From Alphaproteobacteria bacterium (GTDB taxonomy: Bacteria; Pseudomonadota; Alphaproteobacteria; Sphingomonadales; Sphingomonadaceae), in contig VBAC01000001.1 in the NCBI GenBank assembly GCA_005883305.1, positions 186,001 to 250,000 of the forward strand: a DNA stretch of 64,000 nucleotides, in the 5' to 3' direction. The position numbers and the translations under genes were made by a program. Positions 48,581 to 57,819 of the stretch are shown piece after piece. How positions within the stretch are numbered: the stretch's first letter is position 1; every line of letters starts with the position of its first letter. The notes under the pieces were generated by a model. That model ran no database searches, was not told the DNA's origin, and was given only the letters and a program-made list of their open reading frames with translations.

Positions 48581-49858
48581 CTATCTCCGCATCCGCTGGA
48601 GTTCCCACCGTGCCAGGCTTCGCCAGAGCCATTCGAACGGGCCGTAGCGGAAGCGGTCGAGCCAAGGCTTCGACCAAAGCAGCATCAGCGCCCACATGAG
48701 GACCACCGGGATCCACAGCTCGATTCGACTCAGGCGGCCGTAGAGGCCGAAGCCGTAGCCGTAGAAGACCGTGGTCATCACCAGGGACGTTCCAAGATAG
48801 TTGCTGAAGGCGGCGCGCCCCGCCGCGGCGATCCGCTCGACCAGCGCACCGCCGCGCCGCGTCAGCACGATGACCAGAGCGGCGGTCGCGACGATCATCA
48901 GCGGCCTCAGCGGCACCGTGCCGGCGATGGCATAGGTAATGAGGCCTACGACGCCGAAGCCTCCGCGCAGCTGCAGCCAGGCGAGCAAGGCGTAAGCGGG
49001 GATGCCGATGCCGAACCCGATCAGCATCACCCGGCGGTAGCGCGCGTTGCTCCATGCGCCGGTGAGGAAGCCGGAGCGCAAAGCCGCCATGCCGAGCAGC
49101 ATGTAGCCGAGCGTTTCCCAGCTCAAGATGGCGAAGCTCCAGATTGGGCTGCCCCATTTCTCGGTCAGCATGTAAGCGACCATGGCCGAATGGCCGCCGC
49201 GATGGCGCGCCAGAATCTCCGCCAGCTCCGCGGGCGCATAAGGGGCGAGCCCGTGCTGCGCCTCGGCCCAGGCGCGCACCGCTTCGGCATTGGCGCCCGG
49301 CGCTGCGGCCGCCGCGGCCATGGCGTGGAGACCGCCGGCGAATCCGGCGAAGATCAGGGTCTGGGCGATCAGCAGCCCGACGCCCCACCAGACCAGCTTG
49401 CGGGTCGAGGCGCCGCGGAAGAGATAGGCGATCATCCCCACCGGGGCGTAGAGCGACAATATGTCGCCCCACCAGATCAGGTAGAAATGAACGAGGCCGA
49501 AGACGAGCAGCCAGGCCATCCGGCTGTAATGCACGGCCGCGGGGCTTCGCCCGCTCGCCTCGGCGCGGTCGATCACCAGCAGCATCGAGGCTCCGAACAG
49601 GAAGGAGAAGAGCCCCCGCATCCGCCCGTCGATGAAGATGAAGCTGAACACCCACGATCCGAGATCGGCGGCGCTCTCCATGCCGTAGGCCATGGGATTG
49701 ACATAGGCCGCCTCGGGCATTGCGAAGGCGACGATGTTCATCGCCAATATGCCCATCACGGCGATTCCGCGGACGATGTCCAAGGTGGCGATGCGCGGCG
49801 CGGGCGGCTCGTCGACGGCCCGCTCGATCGGAGTCGCGGCGACGGTGAATTCGTTCAT
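48581..49858 (-). CDS. DUF418 multi-pass membrane protein
   Basis: This 425-aa inner-membrane protein starts at ATG 49858. It has the DUF418 pattern: RIATLDIVRGIAVMGILAMNI at the N-terminus, about ten hydrophobic helices, and a C-terminal block (FSNYLGTSLVMTTVFYGYGFGLYG ... KPWLDRFRYGPFEWLWRSL). The family is often near transport or acyl-transfer genes, but its role is unresolved. The end of the gene (WLWRSLARWELQRMRR) is typical, so it is intact. Confidence 0.88.
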   Translation of the reverse strand: MNEFTVAATPIERAVDEPPAPRIATLDIVRGIAVMGILAMNIVAFAMPEAAYVNPMAYGMESAADLGSWVFSFIFIDGRMRGLFSFLFGASMLLVIDRAEASGRSPAAVHYSRMAWLLVFGLVHFYLIWWGDILSLYAPVGMIAYLFRGASTRKLVWWGVGLLIAQTLIFAGFAGGLHAMAAAAAAPGANAEAVRAWAEAQHGLAPYAPAELAEILARHRGGHSAMVAYMLTEKWGSPIWSFAILSWETLGYMLLGMAALRSGFLTGAWSNARYRRVMLIGFGIGIPAYALLAWLQLRGGFGVVGLITYAIAGTVPLRPLMIVATAALVIVLTRRGGALVERIAAAGRAAFSNYLGTSLVMTTVFYGYGFGLYGRLSRIELWIPVVLMWALMLLWSKPWLDRFRYGPFEWLWRSLARWELQRMRR

Positions 49859-50011
49859 CCCAGCTCCCCTCCCGTTGAACCCGCGAATATCCGATCCGGG
49901 CGCTGCTGGCGAGGCAGCCAAAGTTGAGGAAGTTGAGGATATCCAGGGCAGAGATCAGTCACCTTCGCGCCGCACGCCATGCTCCCCGGCTGCTGGTCCG
50001 CTTGCCGTTCG

Positions 50012-50881
50012 CTAGCCATGGTCGCGCAGCCTGAGGGCGTCCCGATATGCGGCGGGAAGCTTCCACTCGTCGTCCTTCGGGCCGTCGGGGCCCTCCCAGG
50101 CCTCCCAATAGCGTTCGTAGAAGCCGGCCTTCTCGGCGCGGTAGCGCTGGTCCGCGGTCCATTGATGGTCCTCGTCGAAATGGAGATCCGATATGTCGAT
50201 GTCGGCGGGATCGATGCCCTCGTAGCGGCGGCGCAGAGCCTCCTGCTCGCGCTCCGCGGGCGGTGCGTCGCTGGGCCGCCGCTCATCGATGAACCCTTCC
50301 GCGTCTCCTCCTTCCTCGATGCAGTCGAGCAGCTCCTCGAATTCCTCGGCGAGACTCGTCACCAGCCGCTCGTCCTCTTGGGAACCTTCGGCCTTGCGGT
50401 CGAGCCGGGTGAGCATGGCCATGGCGAGCCGGTTGTCGTGGCGGTGGCGGGTGCCGACGATCTCCCCGTCCCGGTCGCGGAAGGTCTCGGTCTGGCCCTC
50501 GAGCGAGCGGTCGTGGAGGCGGTCGGCGAGCGGCCGGCGGGCGCGGCGCGACGCAGCTTCCCAGGCGAGATTGAAGGCCCGGCCCGCGCGGCGGTTGCGG
50601 AAATTGTAGACGGCCGTAACGCTGATTCCGGCGCGCCCAGCGGCCGCGGCGACGGTCAGCCCCTCGGCGACGCCCTCGAGAAAGACGACCTGCCGAGCGC
50701 CGTCGAAGCCGTCGACCCGCGTCCGGCGAACGCGCGGCGAGGAGCCGTCATCCGGCGGGGCCTGCGCGGCCAAAGCGGCGTGATAGCCGCGCCAATAGGC
50801 CTCGGTGTCGGAGGCGTGAACGGGGACAAGGGCCGCCGCTTCGGACGAGTCGTTCGGCGCGCGAATCGGGTTCTCTTCCAT
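50012..50881 (-). CDS. Hypothetical protein with a small terminase-like HTH segment
   Basis: This 289-aa soluble protein starts at ATG 50881. Residues about 60-110 (RQVVFLEGVAEGLTVAAAAGRAGISVTAVYNFRNRRAGRAFNLAWE) look like a helix-turn-helix of the kind found in phage small terminases and in sphingomonad hypotheticals. The remainder is acidic and rich in Arg/Glu/Asp, with no recognised domain. There are no phage genes nearby. A DNA-binding role is inferred from the HTH only. Confidence 0.7.
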   Translation of the reverse strand: MEENPIRAPNDSSEAAALVPVHASDTEAYWRGYHAALAAQAPPDDGSSPRVRRTRVDGFDGARQVVFLEGVAEGLTVAAAAGRAGISVTAVYNFRNRRAGRAFNLAWEAASRRARRPLADRLHDRSLEGQTETFRDRDGEIVGTRHRHDNRLAMAMLTRLDRKAEGSQEDERLVTSLAEEFEELLDCIEEGGDAEGFIDERRPSDAPPAEREQEALRRRYEGIDPADIDISDLHFDEDHQWTADQRYRAEKAGFYERYWEAWEGPDGPKDDEWKLPAAYRDALRLRDHG

Positions 50882-51182
50882 TTGGCATTATGAACCACAA
50901 AGGCACGTCTGTAGGAAAGAGGAAAATGCAAGCGGGCGAAATAAGCGCGTTAGACGATTGAATTCACGGGAAATTGTTGGCGTCTTCAGGAGCGCCCGCG
51001 ATACTCGGTTCGTCGCGGAAGGATCGGTCGGGCGGCAGCGAATCGGCGGCGGGAACCGGTGCCTCGCCGCCGAATCATGGCGAGCGCAGGGCCAAGCCGG
51101 TGAAGCACAATCCGGTGGAAAGGCCGGATCGAGCGCGCTAGCGTCGCCCTCGTCGGCATCCTGTCGACCAAGGGGGAACACT
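50882..51182. other. Intergenic region without recognisable gene
   Basis: This 301-bp gap lies between a leftward hypothetical gene and a rightward lipoprotein gene, so it must hold both promoters. I see no repeat family, RNA gene or clear -35/-10 pair. GGGGGAAC immediately before ATG 51183 is a usable ribosome-binding site. Confidence 0.4.
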
Positions 51183-51704
51183 ATGAAAAGACTGATTCTT
51201 GCCTGCGCCATAATTGCGTCCGGACCGGCACTCGGTGGCTGCGCCACCATTGTCCACGGGGTCAACCAGGATGTGGCGTTCAGGTCGGACCCGGCCGGCG
51301 CGACCATCCGGTTGGCGCAGGGCGGAACCTGCGTCACGCCGTGCGAAATCGAGATGCGGCGCGGGCGCGACTCCATGGTCACCTACACGATGGAGGGATT
51401 CGAGCCGGCGAGCGTCTATGTCCAGAGCAAGCTCAACGGGGCCATTGCCGGGAACGTCATAGCCGGCGGCCTGATCGGCGGAATCGTGGACGGCGCCAAC
51501 GGAGCGTCCAACAGCCTCCATCCAAATCCGGTCTACGTTCGCCTCGCGCCGGCCGGTTCGGGCCGCGAGGCCGAATTGCTGGGTGAGGACGGCCAGGTGA
51601 TCAGCACCGTCAGAGTGTACAATGCCTCGGTGGAGGCCGACGTGCTTCAGGGCCTGCGCGAGCAGGGCCTGGCGGCAGCAGCGGGTGCGCCACCGTCGCG
51701 CTGA
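51183..51704 (+). CDS. Lipoprotein with a PEGA-like domain
   Basis: This 173-aa lipoprotein has the signal KRLILACAIIASGPALGGCAT (lipobox LGGC). The mature N-terminal region (DVAFRSDPAGATIRLAQGGTCVTPCEIEMRRG ... VTYTMEGFEPASVYVQSKLNG) is a PEGA-type carbohydrate/surface-binding beta domain. A glycine-rich hydrophobic stretch follows (GNVIAGGLIGGIVDGANG), as in many small envelope proteins. These are sometimes mislabelled as translation initiation factor 2. The function is unknown. Confidence 0.8.
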   Translation: MKRLILACAIIASGPALGGCATIVHGVNQDVAFRSDPAGATIRLAQGGTCVTPCEIEMRRGRDSMVTYTMEGFEPASVYVQSKLNGAIAGNVIAGGLIGGIVDGANGASNSLHPNPVYVRLAPAGSGREAELLGEDGQVISTVRVYNASVEADVLQGLREQGLAAAAGAPPSR

Positions 51705-51805
51705 GCCGTCAACCGGCGATGCAGAAGGGGAGGGCGGTCCCGCGGGGCCGCCCTTTCCGATATTCGATATTCCTGTCACCGCTATTCCACCGATATTCCC
51801 CTCCC

Positions 51806-52044
51806 TCATTCCCGCGCGAGCGGGAAGCCACCCTTCCTTCTTCGCGCCTTCGCGTCTTCGCGTGAGAAAAAGGGAACGGGTTCACGCCCTTCGACTGCCT
51901 TGCAGGCGCTCAGGATAAACTTGGCCTTCGGCCAAGGCGCGAAGACGCGAAGGAAGAGGATGGAAGATGAATTCCCGCTTGCGCGGGAAAGACGCGAAGG
52001 AAGAAATGGAAGGAAGCTGGATTCCCGCTGTCGCGGGAATGACG
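51806..52044. repeat. Repeat cluster, CATTCCCGCG/AAGACGCGAAGG family
   Basis: Three CATTCCCGC...GCGGGAA hairpins (about 51807, 51970 and 52021-52043) alternate with the purine-rich GAAGACGCGAAGGAAG and its reverse complement. An unrelated TTCGACTG...GCTCAGGATAAAC fragment of the CCTGTCCTGAGC family lies at about 51888-51918. The same hairpin/purine-tract pairing forms 53406-53556. It fills most of the gap after the lipoprotein gene. No gene is seen in it. Confidence 0.75.
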
Positions 52045-52153
52045 GTGCTTCGGAGGAATCGGGAACGACTCGCGCGCCGGCCCTTGGGTGGGATCGGCCG
52101 GGGATTCCGGTCCTCCACTGCCCTCCCCGGCGGACCGGGGAGGGCCGAGAGAG

Positions 52154-52360
52154 TTACGCGCTCTGCAGGTTGACGGCGCTGGTCTTGCCGCGCTGGTCCT
52201 GCTGCAGCTCGTAGGAGACGCGCTGATCCTGGTTGAGGGTGCTCATGCCGGCCTTCTCGACCGCGCTGATGTGAACGAAGGCGTCGTTGCCGCCGTCCTC
52301 GGGAGCGATGAAGCCGTAGCCTTTGCTGGCGTTGAAAAATTTCACTTTGCCGATGGGCAT
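52154..52360 (-). CDS. Cold-shock domain protein (CspA family)
   Basis: This 68-aa single-strand nucleic-acid chaperone has the RNP motifs KGYGFIAPE and DAFVHISAV, with the family start MPIGKVKFFNASKG. ATG 52360 follows AGGAAG. A leader of 100 bp or more upstream, typical of cold-shock mRNAs, is possible. Whether it is cold-induced cannot be told. The C-terminal YELQQDQRGKTSAVNLQ is normal. Confidence 0.95.
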   Translation of the reverse strand: MPIGKVKFFNASKGYGFIAPEDGGNDAFVHISAVEKAGMSTLNQDQRVSYELQQDQRGKTSAVNLQSA

Positions 52361-52589
52361 AGATTCTTCCTTTCTGGCGGGCGGGCCGGAATTGGCGCGC
52401 CCTTTCGCTGGGGAAGCCGAGAGAAGGAAGTAGGAGCCGCAAAGCGCCGAAGACCGTCTGTTGCGACCGAAGCGCGGCGCTCTTAGCACGGAATGGGGGG
52501 AGAGCCTAATCGGGGGCGCGCGCGGCTGGGAACGGCTTGCGCGGCGCGCGCTCAAAGCGGCTCGCTGCGCGCGCACCCACCCCTCGGTC

Positions 52590-52756
52590 CCCTCCCTGAA
52601 GGCAGGGAGGGGAAAGGGCCGGCGGCGGTGGTGTCGCTCAAGTCGGAAAACCCTCTCCCGTGGGGAGAGGGTAGGGTGAGGGGGGTACGGAGTCAGAGAT
52701 TTTCCTCGAACGCTCGAGCCCCTCACCCCAACCCTCTCCCCACGGGAGAGGGAGCC
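52590..52756. repeat. Palindromic intergenic repeat, CTCTCCC family with extra hairpin
   Basis: A CCTCCCT-GAAGGC-AGGGAGG hairpin begins the block. CCCTCTCCCGTGGGGAGAGG and the inverted CCCTCACCCCAACCCTCTCC arms follow. It belongs to the family at 21503 and 48370. It lies between the promoters of the cold-shock gene and the end of bfr. Confidence 0.75.
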
Positions 52757-52778
52757 CGGGACCGCGAGGATCGAGCCG

Positions 52779-53258
52779 TCAACCCTCCGCCGGCTTGCTC
52801 TGGAGCTGGATATAGTTCTGAAGCCCCATCCGCCCGATCATCTCGAACTGGGTTTCGAGGAAATCGACATGGCCTTCCTCGCTTTCGAGGATCGAGGCGA
52901 AGAGGTCGCGGCTGACGAAGTCGCGGGCCTGCTCGCAATGGGCGATCGCGCCCTTGAGCTGCTCGACCGCCTCAAGCTCGAGCTCGAGGTCGGCCTTCAA
53001 TATCTCCTCGACGGTCTCGCCGACGCGAAGGCGGCCGAGCATCTGGAGGTTGGGAAGGCCTTCGAGGAACAGGATCCGCTCCGCGAGGCGGTCGGCGTGC
53101 TTCATCTCGTCGATCGATTCGTGGCGCTCATATTCGGCCAGGCGGGCGACGCCCCAATTGTCGAGCATCCGGTAATGGAGCCAATATTGGTTGATCGCGG
53201 TGAGCTCGTTCTTCAGCGTCTCGTTGAGCAGCTGGAGTGTCCTGTCGTCGCCCTTCAT
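52779..53258 (-). CDS. bfr: Bacterioferritin
   Basis: This heme-containing 24-mer stores iron as a ferric mineral. The 159-aa protein has all key residues: ferroxidase ligands Glu18, Glu51 and His54 (and Glu94, Glu127, His130 regions) and the heme-axial Met52 in DEMKHADRL. ATG 53258 is preceded by AGGAGG. The bfd gene lies about 320 bp upstream on the same strand, separated by a repeat, so they may be transcribed separately. Confidence 0.95.
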   Translation of the reverse strand: MKGDDRTLQLLNETLKNELTAINQYWLHYRMLDNWGVARLAEYERHESIDEMKHADRLAERILFLEGLPNLQMLGRLRVGETVEEILKADLELELEAVEQLKGAIAHCEQARDFVSRDLFASILESEEGHVDFLETQFEMIGRMGLQNYIQLQSKPAEG

Positions 53259-53405
53259 CGCCGCCTCCTGTTCGCAGGGGCTTATAGCGCGGGCGTCGGC
53301 GAAAGCATCGAGAAAAAATGGCGGAAAACCGCGAAAAATTAGACTGAACTTGCGAGGCGGTCGCAGGCGCGGGAGCGCAATTGCGAGGCGTTCGCGCGCC
53401 ATTGC

Positions 53406-53556
53406 GTCATTCCCGCGAAAGCGGGAATCCCGCTTTCTCTTCTTCGCGTCCTTCGCGGCTTCGCGTGACCCCTATTTCGTTTTTCTCACGCGAAGACGCG
53501 AAGACGCGAAGGAAGGTTTTTGAAGGAAGCTGGATTCCCGCTTTCGCGGGAATGAC
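53406..53556. repeat. Palindromic intergenic repeat, GTCATTCCCGCG family
   Basis: GTCATTCCCGCGAAAGCGGG at the left is inverted as CCCGCTTTCGCGGGAATGAC at the right. Within the centre, CTTCTTCGCGTCCTTCGCGG is partly complementary to GAAGACGCGAAGGAAGG, so the whole unit forms a long stem. The same arrangement, in several pieces, occurs at 51806-52044. Confidence 0.82.
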
Positions 53557-53575
53557 GAGAGGGACGGAACGGGCC

Positions 53576-53746
53576 TCACGCCCGCGCGGTTTCGGCGGCG
53601 ATGATCTCTCGGGCGAAGGTGAAGCACTGGCCGCAGCGGGGCTTGCAGCCGCGCGCGCGATAGGCGCTGGTCGGGCAGGAGGCGCCGGCCCGGGCGGCGG
53701 CGCGGACCTCGTTCTCGCGAATCGCATTACAGACGCAAACGATCAT
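53576..53746 (-). CDS. bfd: Bacterioferritin-associated [2Fe-2S] ferredoxin
   Basis: This small 56-aa ferredoxin reduces bacterioferritin to release iron. The four cluster cysteines are in the family pattern: MIVCVCNAI near the N-terminus and CKPRCGQC near the C-terminus. ATG 53746 begins the protein. A Fur-like palindrome lies just upstream, as expected for a gene induced in iron starvation. It belongs functionally with bfr. Confidence 0.88.
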   Translation of the reverse strand: MIVCVCNAIRENEVRAAARAGASCPTSAYRARGCKPRCGQCFTFAREIIAAETARA

Positions 53747-53767
53747 GGAAATCGGATGTATCGATAA

Positions 53768-53782
53768 TGCGACTTGTTCGCA
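53768..53782. promoter_or_regulatory. Fur-like operator upstream of bfd
   Basis: TGCGA-CTTGT-TCGCA is a 15-bp inverted repeat 21 bp before the bfd start. It resembles the alphaproteobacterial Fur/iron box (TGC-rich arms around an AT centre). Iron-dependent repression of bfd would match its role. It has not been tested against a matrix. Confidence 0.45.
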
Positions 53783-53807
53783 ATAGCGTTTTGCCGGCGC
53801 GGAGGAG

Positions 53808-53926
53808 GAGTCATCCCGGCGAAGGCCGGGACCCATGAACCGAAGCTTCGACGGAATGGCGGAGACGCCAACGCGTATCGTTCCTTGAGCCGTGTTCATG
53901 GGTCCCGGCCTTCGCCGGGACGACTC
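53808..53926. repeat. Palindromic intergenic repeat, GTCATCCCGGCG family
   Basis: GAGTCATCCCGGCGAAGGCC at the left and GGCCTTCGCCGGGACGACTC at the right form a long inverted repeat with a second inner pair (CCATGAAC/GTTCATGG). It matches the 12229-12346 element, including the CCCATGAAC segment. Confidence 0.83.
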
Positions 53927-53939
53927 CTGCCTTCTACCC

Positions 53940-54353
53940 TCAGGATGCGCGCAATTCCTTGCGGATCACCAGCTTCAGCCCGGACCATGTCTCGTCGACC
54001 GCGCAGACCTTGACGTCGACCAGGCCGGTGGGGAGCGCGATGTCGCGGATCACGTCCTCGGTGATGTCGGTCGGCACGCGCGCGGCCTTTTTCGGCCAGG
54101 AGACCCAGATGAAGCCGGCCGGGGCGAGCGCCGGGCGGAGGCGGGCGATATGGGCTTCGAGGTCGGCGCGGCGGGTGACGAAGATGTGGGCGGCGTCGAG
54201 AGGAGCCTCGGGCCGGGCGAGCTCCTGCATGTCGAGGTCCGCGGCTCCAATCTCCGCGCGGACGCTGGCCGGCATCTCGTCCCACCAGACGCGCAGGCCG
54301 TCCTTCAGCGAGAGCTTCCTCGCCAGCGGCGTGGCTGAGTAACCGGCGGTCAT
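53940..54353 (-). CDS. DUF3052 family protein
   Basis: This 137-aa soluble protein has the DUF3052 signatures GYSATPLARKLSLKDG (with MTA before it), AHIFVTRRADLEAHI, and GFIWVSWPKKAARVPTDITEDVIRD. The family is widespread and was noted in actinobacteria and proteobacteria. It has no confirmed activity. It is followed closely by a small membrane-protein gene on the same strand. Confidence 0.85.
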   Translation of the reverse strand: MTAGYSATPLARKLSLKDGLRVWWDEMPASVRAEIGAADLDMQELARPEAPLDAAHIFVTRRADLEAHIARLRPALAPAGFIWVSWPKKAARVPTDITEDVIRDIALPTGLVDVKVCAVDETWSGLKLVIRKELRAS

Positions 54354-54369
54354 CGGGCTCCCTTACGAG

Positions 54370-54837
54370 TTAGGCGAAAGCGCTCCGGCGGCGGAAATGG
54401 CGGGCGGCGATCCAGGCGACGGGGATGCCGACCAGGACGATGTGGCAGAAGAGCTGCGTGCCCACCGAGCGCGGACTGGGCGGGAAGGCCTCGGGCCAGC
54501 GCATCGGCACGACGATCAGGTTCATCACCGCATAGGTGGCGAGGCCGTAGAGGAGGCCCCAGAGCAGCGGCCTTCGCCACAGCTTTGGCCGGCGCGACGC
54601 GGCGAGCACGAACGCGGCCGCCATCGCCAGCATCAGCGCGAAATGGGTGGCGAGGCCGAGCGCCGCGCCGCCCGGTCCCCATCCGGTCGCGGCGGGGAAG
54701 GGGCCGGAGGCGACGTAGCGCAGCATGTCGCCGACGCCGCGGCGGCCGTAATAGACGGTCAGCCCGATCGCGGCGACGATGTCGAGCGTTCCGGCGACGA
54801 GCGTGGCGAGGAGGATGGGACGCAGCAATCTGGGCAT
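54370..54837 (-). CDS. Small multi-pass membrane protein (YagU/DUF1440-like)
   Basis: This 155-aa protein has about four membrane segments (PILLATLVAGTLDIVAAIGLT, ALGLATHFALMLAMAAAFVLA, LLWGLLYGLATYAVMNLIVVP and the C-terminal LFCHIVLVGIPVAWIAA). The pattern resembles the YagU/DUF1440 family of inner-membrane proteins. No catalytic motif is seen. It is upstream of the DUF3052 gene (16-bp gap) and downstream of purL. Confidence 0.75.
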   Translation of the reverse strand: MPRLLRPILLATLVAGTLDIVAAIGLTVYYGRRGVGDMLRYVASGPFPAATGWGPGGAALGLATHFALMLAMAAAFVLAASRRPKLWRRPLLWGLLYGLATYAVMNLIVVPMRWPEAFPPSPRSVGTQLFCHIVLVGIPVAWIAARHFRRRSAFA

Positions 54838-54871
54838 GGCACTTCACTCCCGAAGCCGCCCGAGCCCGGGG

Positions 54872-57094
54872 CTACAGCGCTTCGAGGCTATCACCCATAA
54901 GCGAAGGGAAAAAGCCCTCATGCGCGGCGCGGAGATCGGCGAGCGGGATCGTCGCGGTGCCGATGCCAAGCGCGCTTCCGCCGACCGAGCCCAGGAAGCG
55001 GTGCGGCACGGACCCCGCGGCGAGCGCGCGGAGCAGGGGGTCCGAATTGCCGGTGGTGACTATGTAGCGTCCCTGGTCTTCCCCGAAGAGGGTGGCCGGC
55101 GTGAGGGGCACGCGATCGTCGAGCAGCGCGCCGCGGCCTCCGGCCAGCGCCATTTCGGCCAAAGCGACGAGCAGCCCGCCGTCGGAAATGTCGTGGACCG
55201 CCGTGACCAGACCGGCGGCGATCGCCTCGCGCATCGCTTCGCCATGGCGGCGCTCGGCGGCGAGGTCGACCGGCGGCGGCGGGCCGTCTTCCCGGCCGGC
55301 GACCTCGCGGAGCCAGAGCGACTGGCCGAGATGCCCGGGCCAGTCGCCGATCAGCCAGATGTCGTCGCCGTCCGCCTTGAAGGCGATGGTTGCGCTCGCC
55401 TTCCAATCGGCAAGCAGCCCGACGCCGCCGATCGCCGGCGTGGGGAGGATGGCGCTGCCGCCGCCTGTGGCCTTGCTCTCGTTGTAGAGGCTCACATTGC
55501 CGGAGACGATCGGGAAGTCGAGCGCCCGGCAGGCTTCGCTCATGCCTTCGAGGCAGCCCACGATCTGGGCCATGATTTCGGGCCGCTGGGGATTGGCGAA
55601 GTTGAGGCAGTTGGTGACCGCCAGCGGAGTGGCGCCGACCGCGCAGAGGTTGCGCCAAGCCTCGGCGATCGCTTGGCGTCCGCCTTCATACGGGTCCGCA
55701 TAGCAATAGCGGGGGGTGCAATCGGTGGTGACGGCCAGCGCCTTGTTAGTGCCGTGGACTCGAACCACAGCCGCGTCGCCGCCTGGCGCCTGGACCGTGT
55801 CGCCGCCGACCTTCTGGTCGTATTGCTCCCAGATCCAGCGGCGGCTGGCGATGTCGGGGGAGGCCATCAGCTTGAGGAGGTCGGCGGCGATGTCGGTGCT
55901 TTCGGGCAGATCGCCGAGCGGCTTCACGGCCGCCCATGCCCTGTATGCCTCCGGGCTGGCGTAGGGGCGGTCGTAGAGCGGCGCCTCGTCGGCGAGCGGG
56001 GCGAGGGGGATGTCGGCGGCCACCTCGCCGTTCCACTTGAGCACCATGTGGCCGGTATCGGTGACGGTGCCGATCACCGCGAAGTCCAGCTCCCACTTGC
56101 GGAAGATGGCTTCAGCCTCGGCCTCGCGGCCGGGCTTCAGGACCATCAGCATCCGCTCCTGGCTCTCCGAGAGCATCATCTCGTAGGGCGTCATCCCCTC
56201 CTCGCGGACGGGGACCGCGTTCATGTCGAGCTCGATTCCGACCCCGCCCTTCGACGCCATCTCGACGGAGGAGGAGGTGAGGCCGGCCGCGCCCATGTCT
56301 TGGATGGCGACGATCGCGTCGGAGGCCATCAGCTCGAGGCAGGCCTCGATCAGGAGCTTCTCGGTGAACGGATCGCCGACCTGGACGGTGGGGCGCTTCT
56401 CCTCGCTGTCCTCGGAGAAATCCGCGCTGGCCATGGTCGCGCCGTGGATCCCGTCGCGGCCGGTCTTGGAGCCGACATAGACGATCGGATTGCCGACGAC
56501 CGAGGCGGCCGAATAGAAGATCCTGTCCTGCTCGGCGACTCCGACGGTCATCGCGTTGACCAGGATGTTGCCGTCATAAGCGGGGTGAAAGTTCACCTCG
56601 CCGCCGACCGTGGGGACTCCGACGCAGTTGCCGTAGCCGCCGATCCCGGCGACGACTCCGGCGATCAGGTGGCGCATCTTGGGATGGTCCGGCCGGCCGA
56701 AGCGAAGCGCGTTCAGATTGGCGATCGGCCGGGCGCCCATGGTGAAGACGTCGCGCAATATGCCGCCGACCCCGGTCGCCGCGCCCTGATAGGGCTCGAT
56801 ATACGACGGGTGGTTGTGGCTCTCCATCTTGAAGATGGCGGCCTGATTGTCGCCGATGTCGATGACTCCGGCATTCTCGCCCGGGCCGCAGATCACCCAC
56901 GGCGCCTCGGTCGGCAGCTTCTTAAGGTGGATCCGGGAGGATTTGTAGGAGCAATGCTCCGACCACATGACCGAGAAGATGCCGAGCTCGGTGAGGTTCG
57001 GCTCCCGCCCCAGCGCGTGGAGGACCCGCTCATATTCCTCGCGGGAGAGGCCGTGCTCGGCGACGATTTGCGGCGTGATCGGGGATTCGGCCAT
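54872..57094 (-). CDS. purL: Phosphoribosylformylglycinamidine synthase subunit PurL
   Basis: This ATP-dependent enzyme converts FGAR to FGAM in purine synthesis, using ammonia from PurQ. The 740-aa length matches the small PurL of the PurLQS type. Visible are [15 protein letters not shown]-like N-terminus, [12 protein letters not shown] (His near the ATP site), [55 protein letters not shown] and a second half with [11 protein letters not shown]. PurQ and PurS are not in the window. Confidence 0.96.
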   Translation of the reverse strand: MAESPITPQIVAEHGLSREEYERVLHALGREPNLTELGIFSVMWSEHCSYKSSRIHLKKLPTEAPWVICGPGENAGVIDIGDNQAAIFKMESHNHPSYIEPYQGAATGVGGILRDVFTMGARPIANLNALRFGRPDHPKMRHLIAGVVAGIGGYGNCVGVPTVGGEVNFHPAYDGNILVNAMTVGVAEQDRIFYSAASVVGNPIVYVGSKTGRDGIHGATMASADFSEDSEEKRPTVQVGDPFTEKLLIEACLELMASDAIVAIQDMGAAGLTSSSVEMASKGGVGIELDMNAVPVREEGMTPYEMMLSESQERMLMVLKPGREAEAEAIFRKWELDFAVIGTVTDTGHMVLKWNGEVAADIPLAPLADEAPLYDRPYASPEAYRAWAAVKPLGDLPESTDIAADLLKLMASPDIASRRWIWEQYDQKVGGDTVQAPGGDAAVVRVHGTNKALAVTTDCTPRYCYADPYEGGRQAIAEAWRNLCAVGATPLAVTNCLNFANPQRPEIMAQIVGCLEGMSEACRALDFPIVSGNVSLYNESKATGGGSAILPTPAIGGVGLLADWKASATIAFKADGDDIWLIGDWPGHLGQSLWLREVAGREDGPPPPVDLAAERRHGEAMREAIAAGLVTAVHDISDGGLLVALAEMALAGGRGALLDDRVPLTPATLFGEDQGRYIVTTGNSDPLLRALAAGSVPHRFLGSVGGSALGIGTATIPLADLRAAHEGFFPSLMGDSLEAL

Positions 57095-57129
57095 GCCGGG
57101 CGCATAGCGAGCGCGGATGCATGCAGCTA

Positions 57130-57156
57130 CCCCCTCCCACCGGAGCGGGAGGGGGC
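57130..57156. repeat. Short CCCTCCC hairpin between purL and the CHRD gene
   Basis: CCCCCTCCC and GGGAGGGGG pair around a short CACCGGAGC-type loop. It is a single hairpin of the CTCTCCC family, lying just after the CHRD gene stop and before the purL start. Confidence 0.55.
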
Positions 57157-57171
57157 ACTCTGCGGCGTGCC

Positions 57172-57615
57172 TTAGCCGGGCATGATCTGGCCGCGGATCG
57201 CTCCGTTGGGGAATTCCTCGGTGCGGACCTCGACGTAGAAGGCGGAAGGGTTGCTCTCGATCTCCTGAGCGAGCGAATCGCCGATCGCCTTGCAGTCCCA
57301 GCTGTCATTGTCGTCGGGCCGCTCGATCCTCGAAACCGGCTCGCCTTGCCCGCCGGCGCCGCCGCGGTAGATCTGGACCGAGGTGACCGAGCCGATGCTG
57401 CGCACCTCCAGATCGGTGCAGAGCTGGTGGCGCTCGTGGTGGATGGCGATCTTGGCGCGCCCCCAGCCGTCGGTATCGGCGGCGCCCGGCACGTTGTCGC
57501 CGTTGAGCACGGCGTGGAAGTCGGTGGCGGCGAGCGCAGGCGCCGCGGCGCCGGCGATCATCGCCGCGCCCCCCAGGGCCGCCAGCACCAGGCGGCTCGA
57601 ACGGGTCCTGAACAT
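57172..57615 (-). CDS. Secreted CHRD-domain protein
   Basis: This 147-aa protein has a signal peptide ([23 protein letters not shown]) and a CHRD domain ([39 protein letters not shown] ... [19 protein letters not shown]). CHRD domains occur in extracellular proteins and have no known bacterial activity. ATG 57615 follows AGGAG at a good distance; another in-frame ATG at 57636 is less well placed. Confidence 0.85.
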   Translation of the reverse strand: MFRTRSSRLVLAALGGAAMIAGAAAPALAATDFHAVLNGDNVPGAADTDGWGRAKIAIHHERHQLCTDLEVRSIGSVTSVQIYRGGAGGQGEPVSRIERPDDNDSWDCKAIGDSLAQEIESNPSAFYVEVRTEEFPNGAIRGQIMPG

Positions 57616-57819
57616 CTCGAAATCTCCTCTTTTCATGACACAAGCCGTCGCACCCCGCGGGCGCGGGCGGCTCGGAAAGAGAAGGCGGGGGAAGGAGGCG
57701 CGGTTCCACTCGTTACGGGAGAGGCGCGACGAGGCGAGGGGCTTTTCCGCACGACGCCCAACGAAAAAGGCCGGCCCAGACATGTCCGAACCGGCCTGGA
57801 ACGAGGAAAGCGGGGACGA

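Noticed and set aside
54779-57175. 798-codon plus-strand frame opposite purL
   Set aside because: The sense strand encodes a full PurL. The antisense protein has no recognisable motif.
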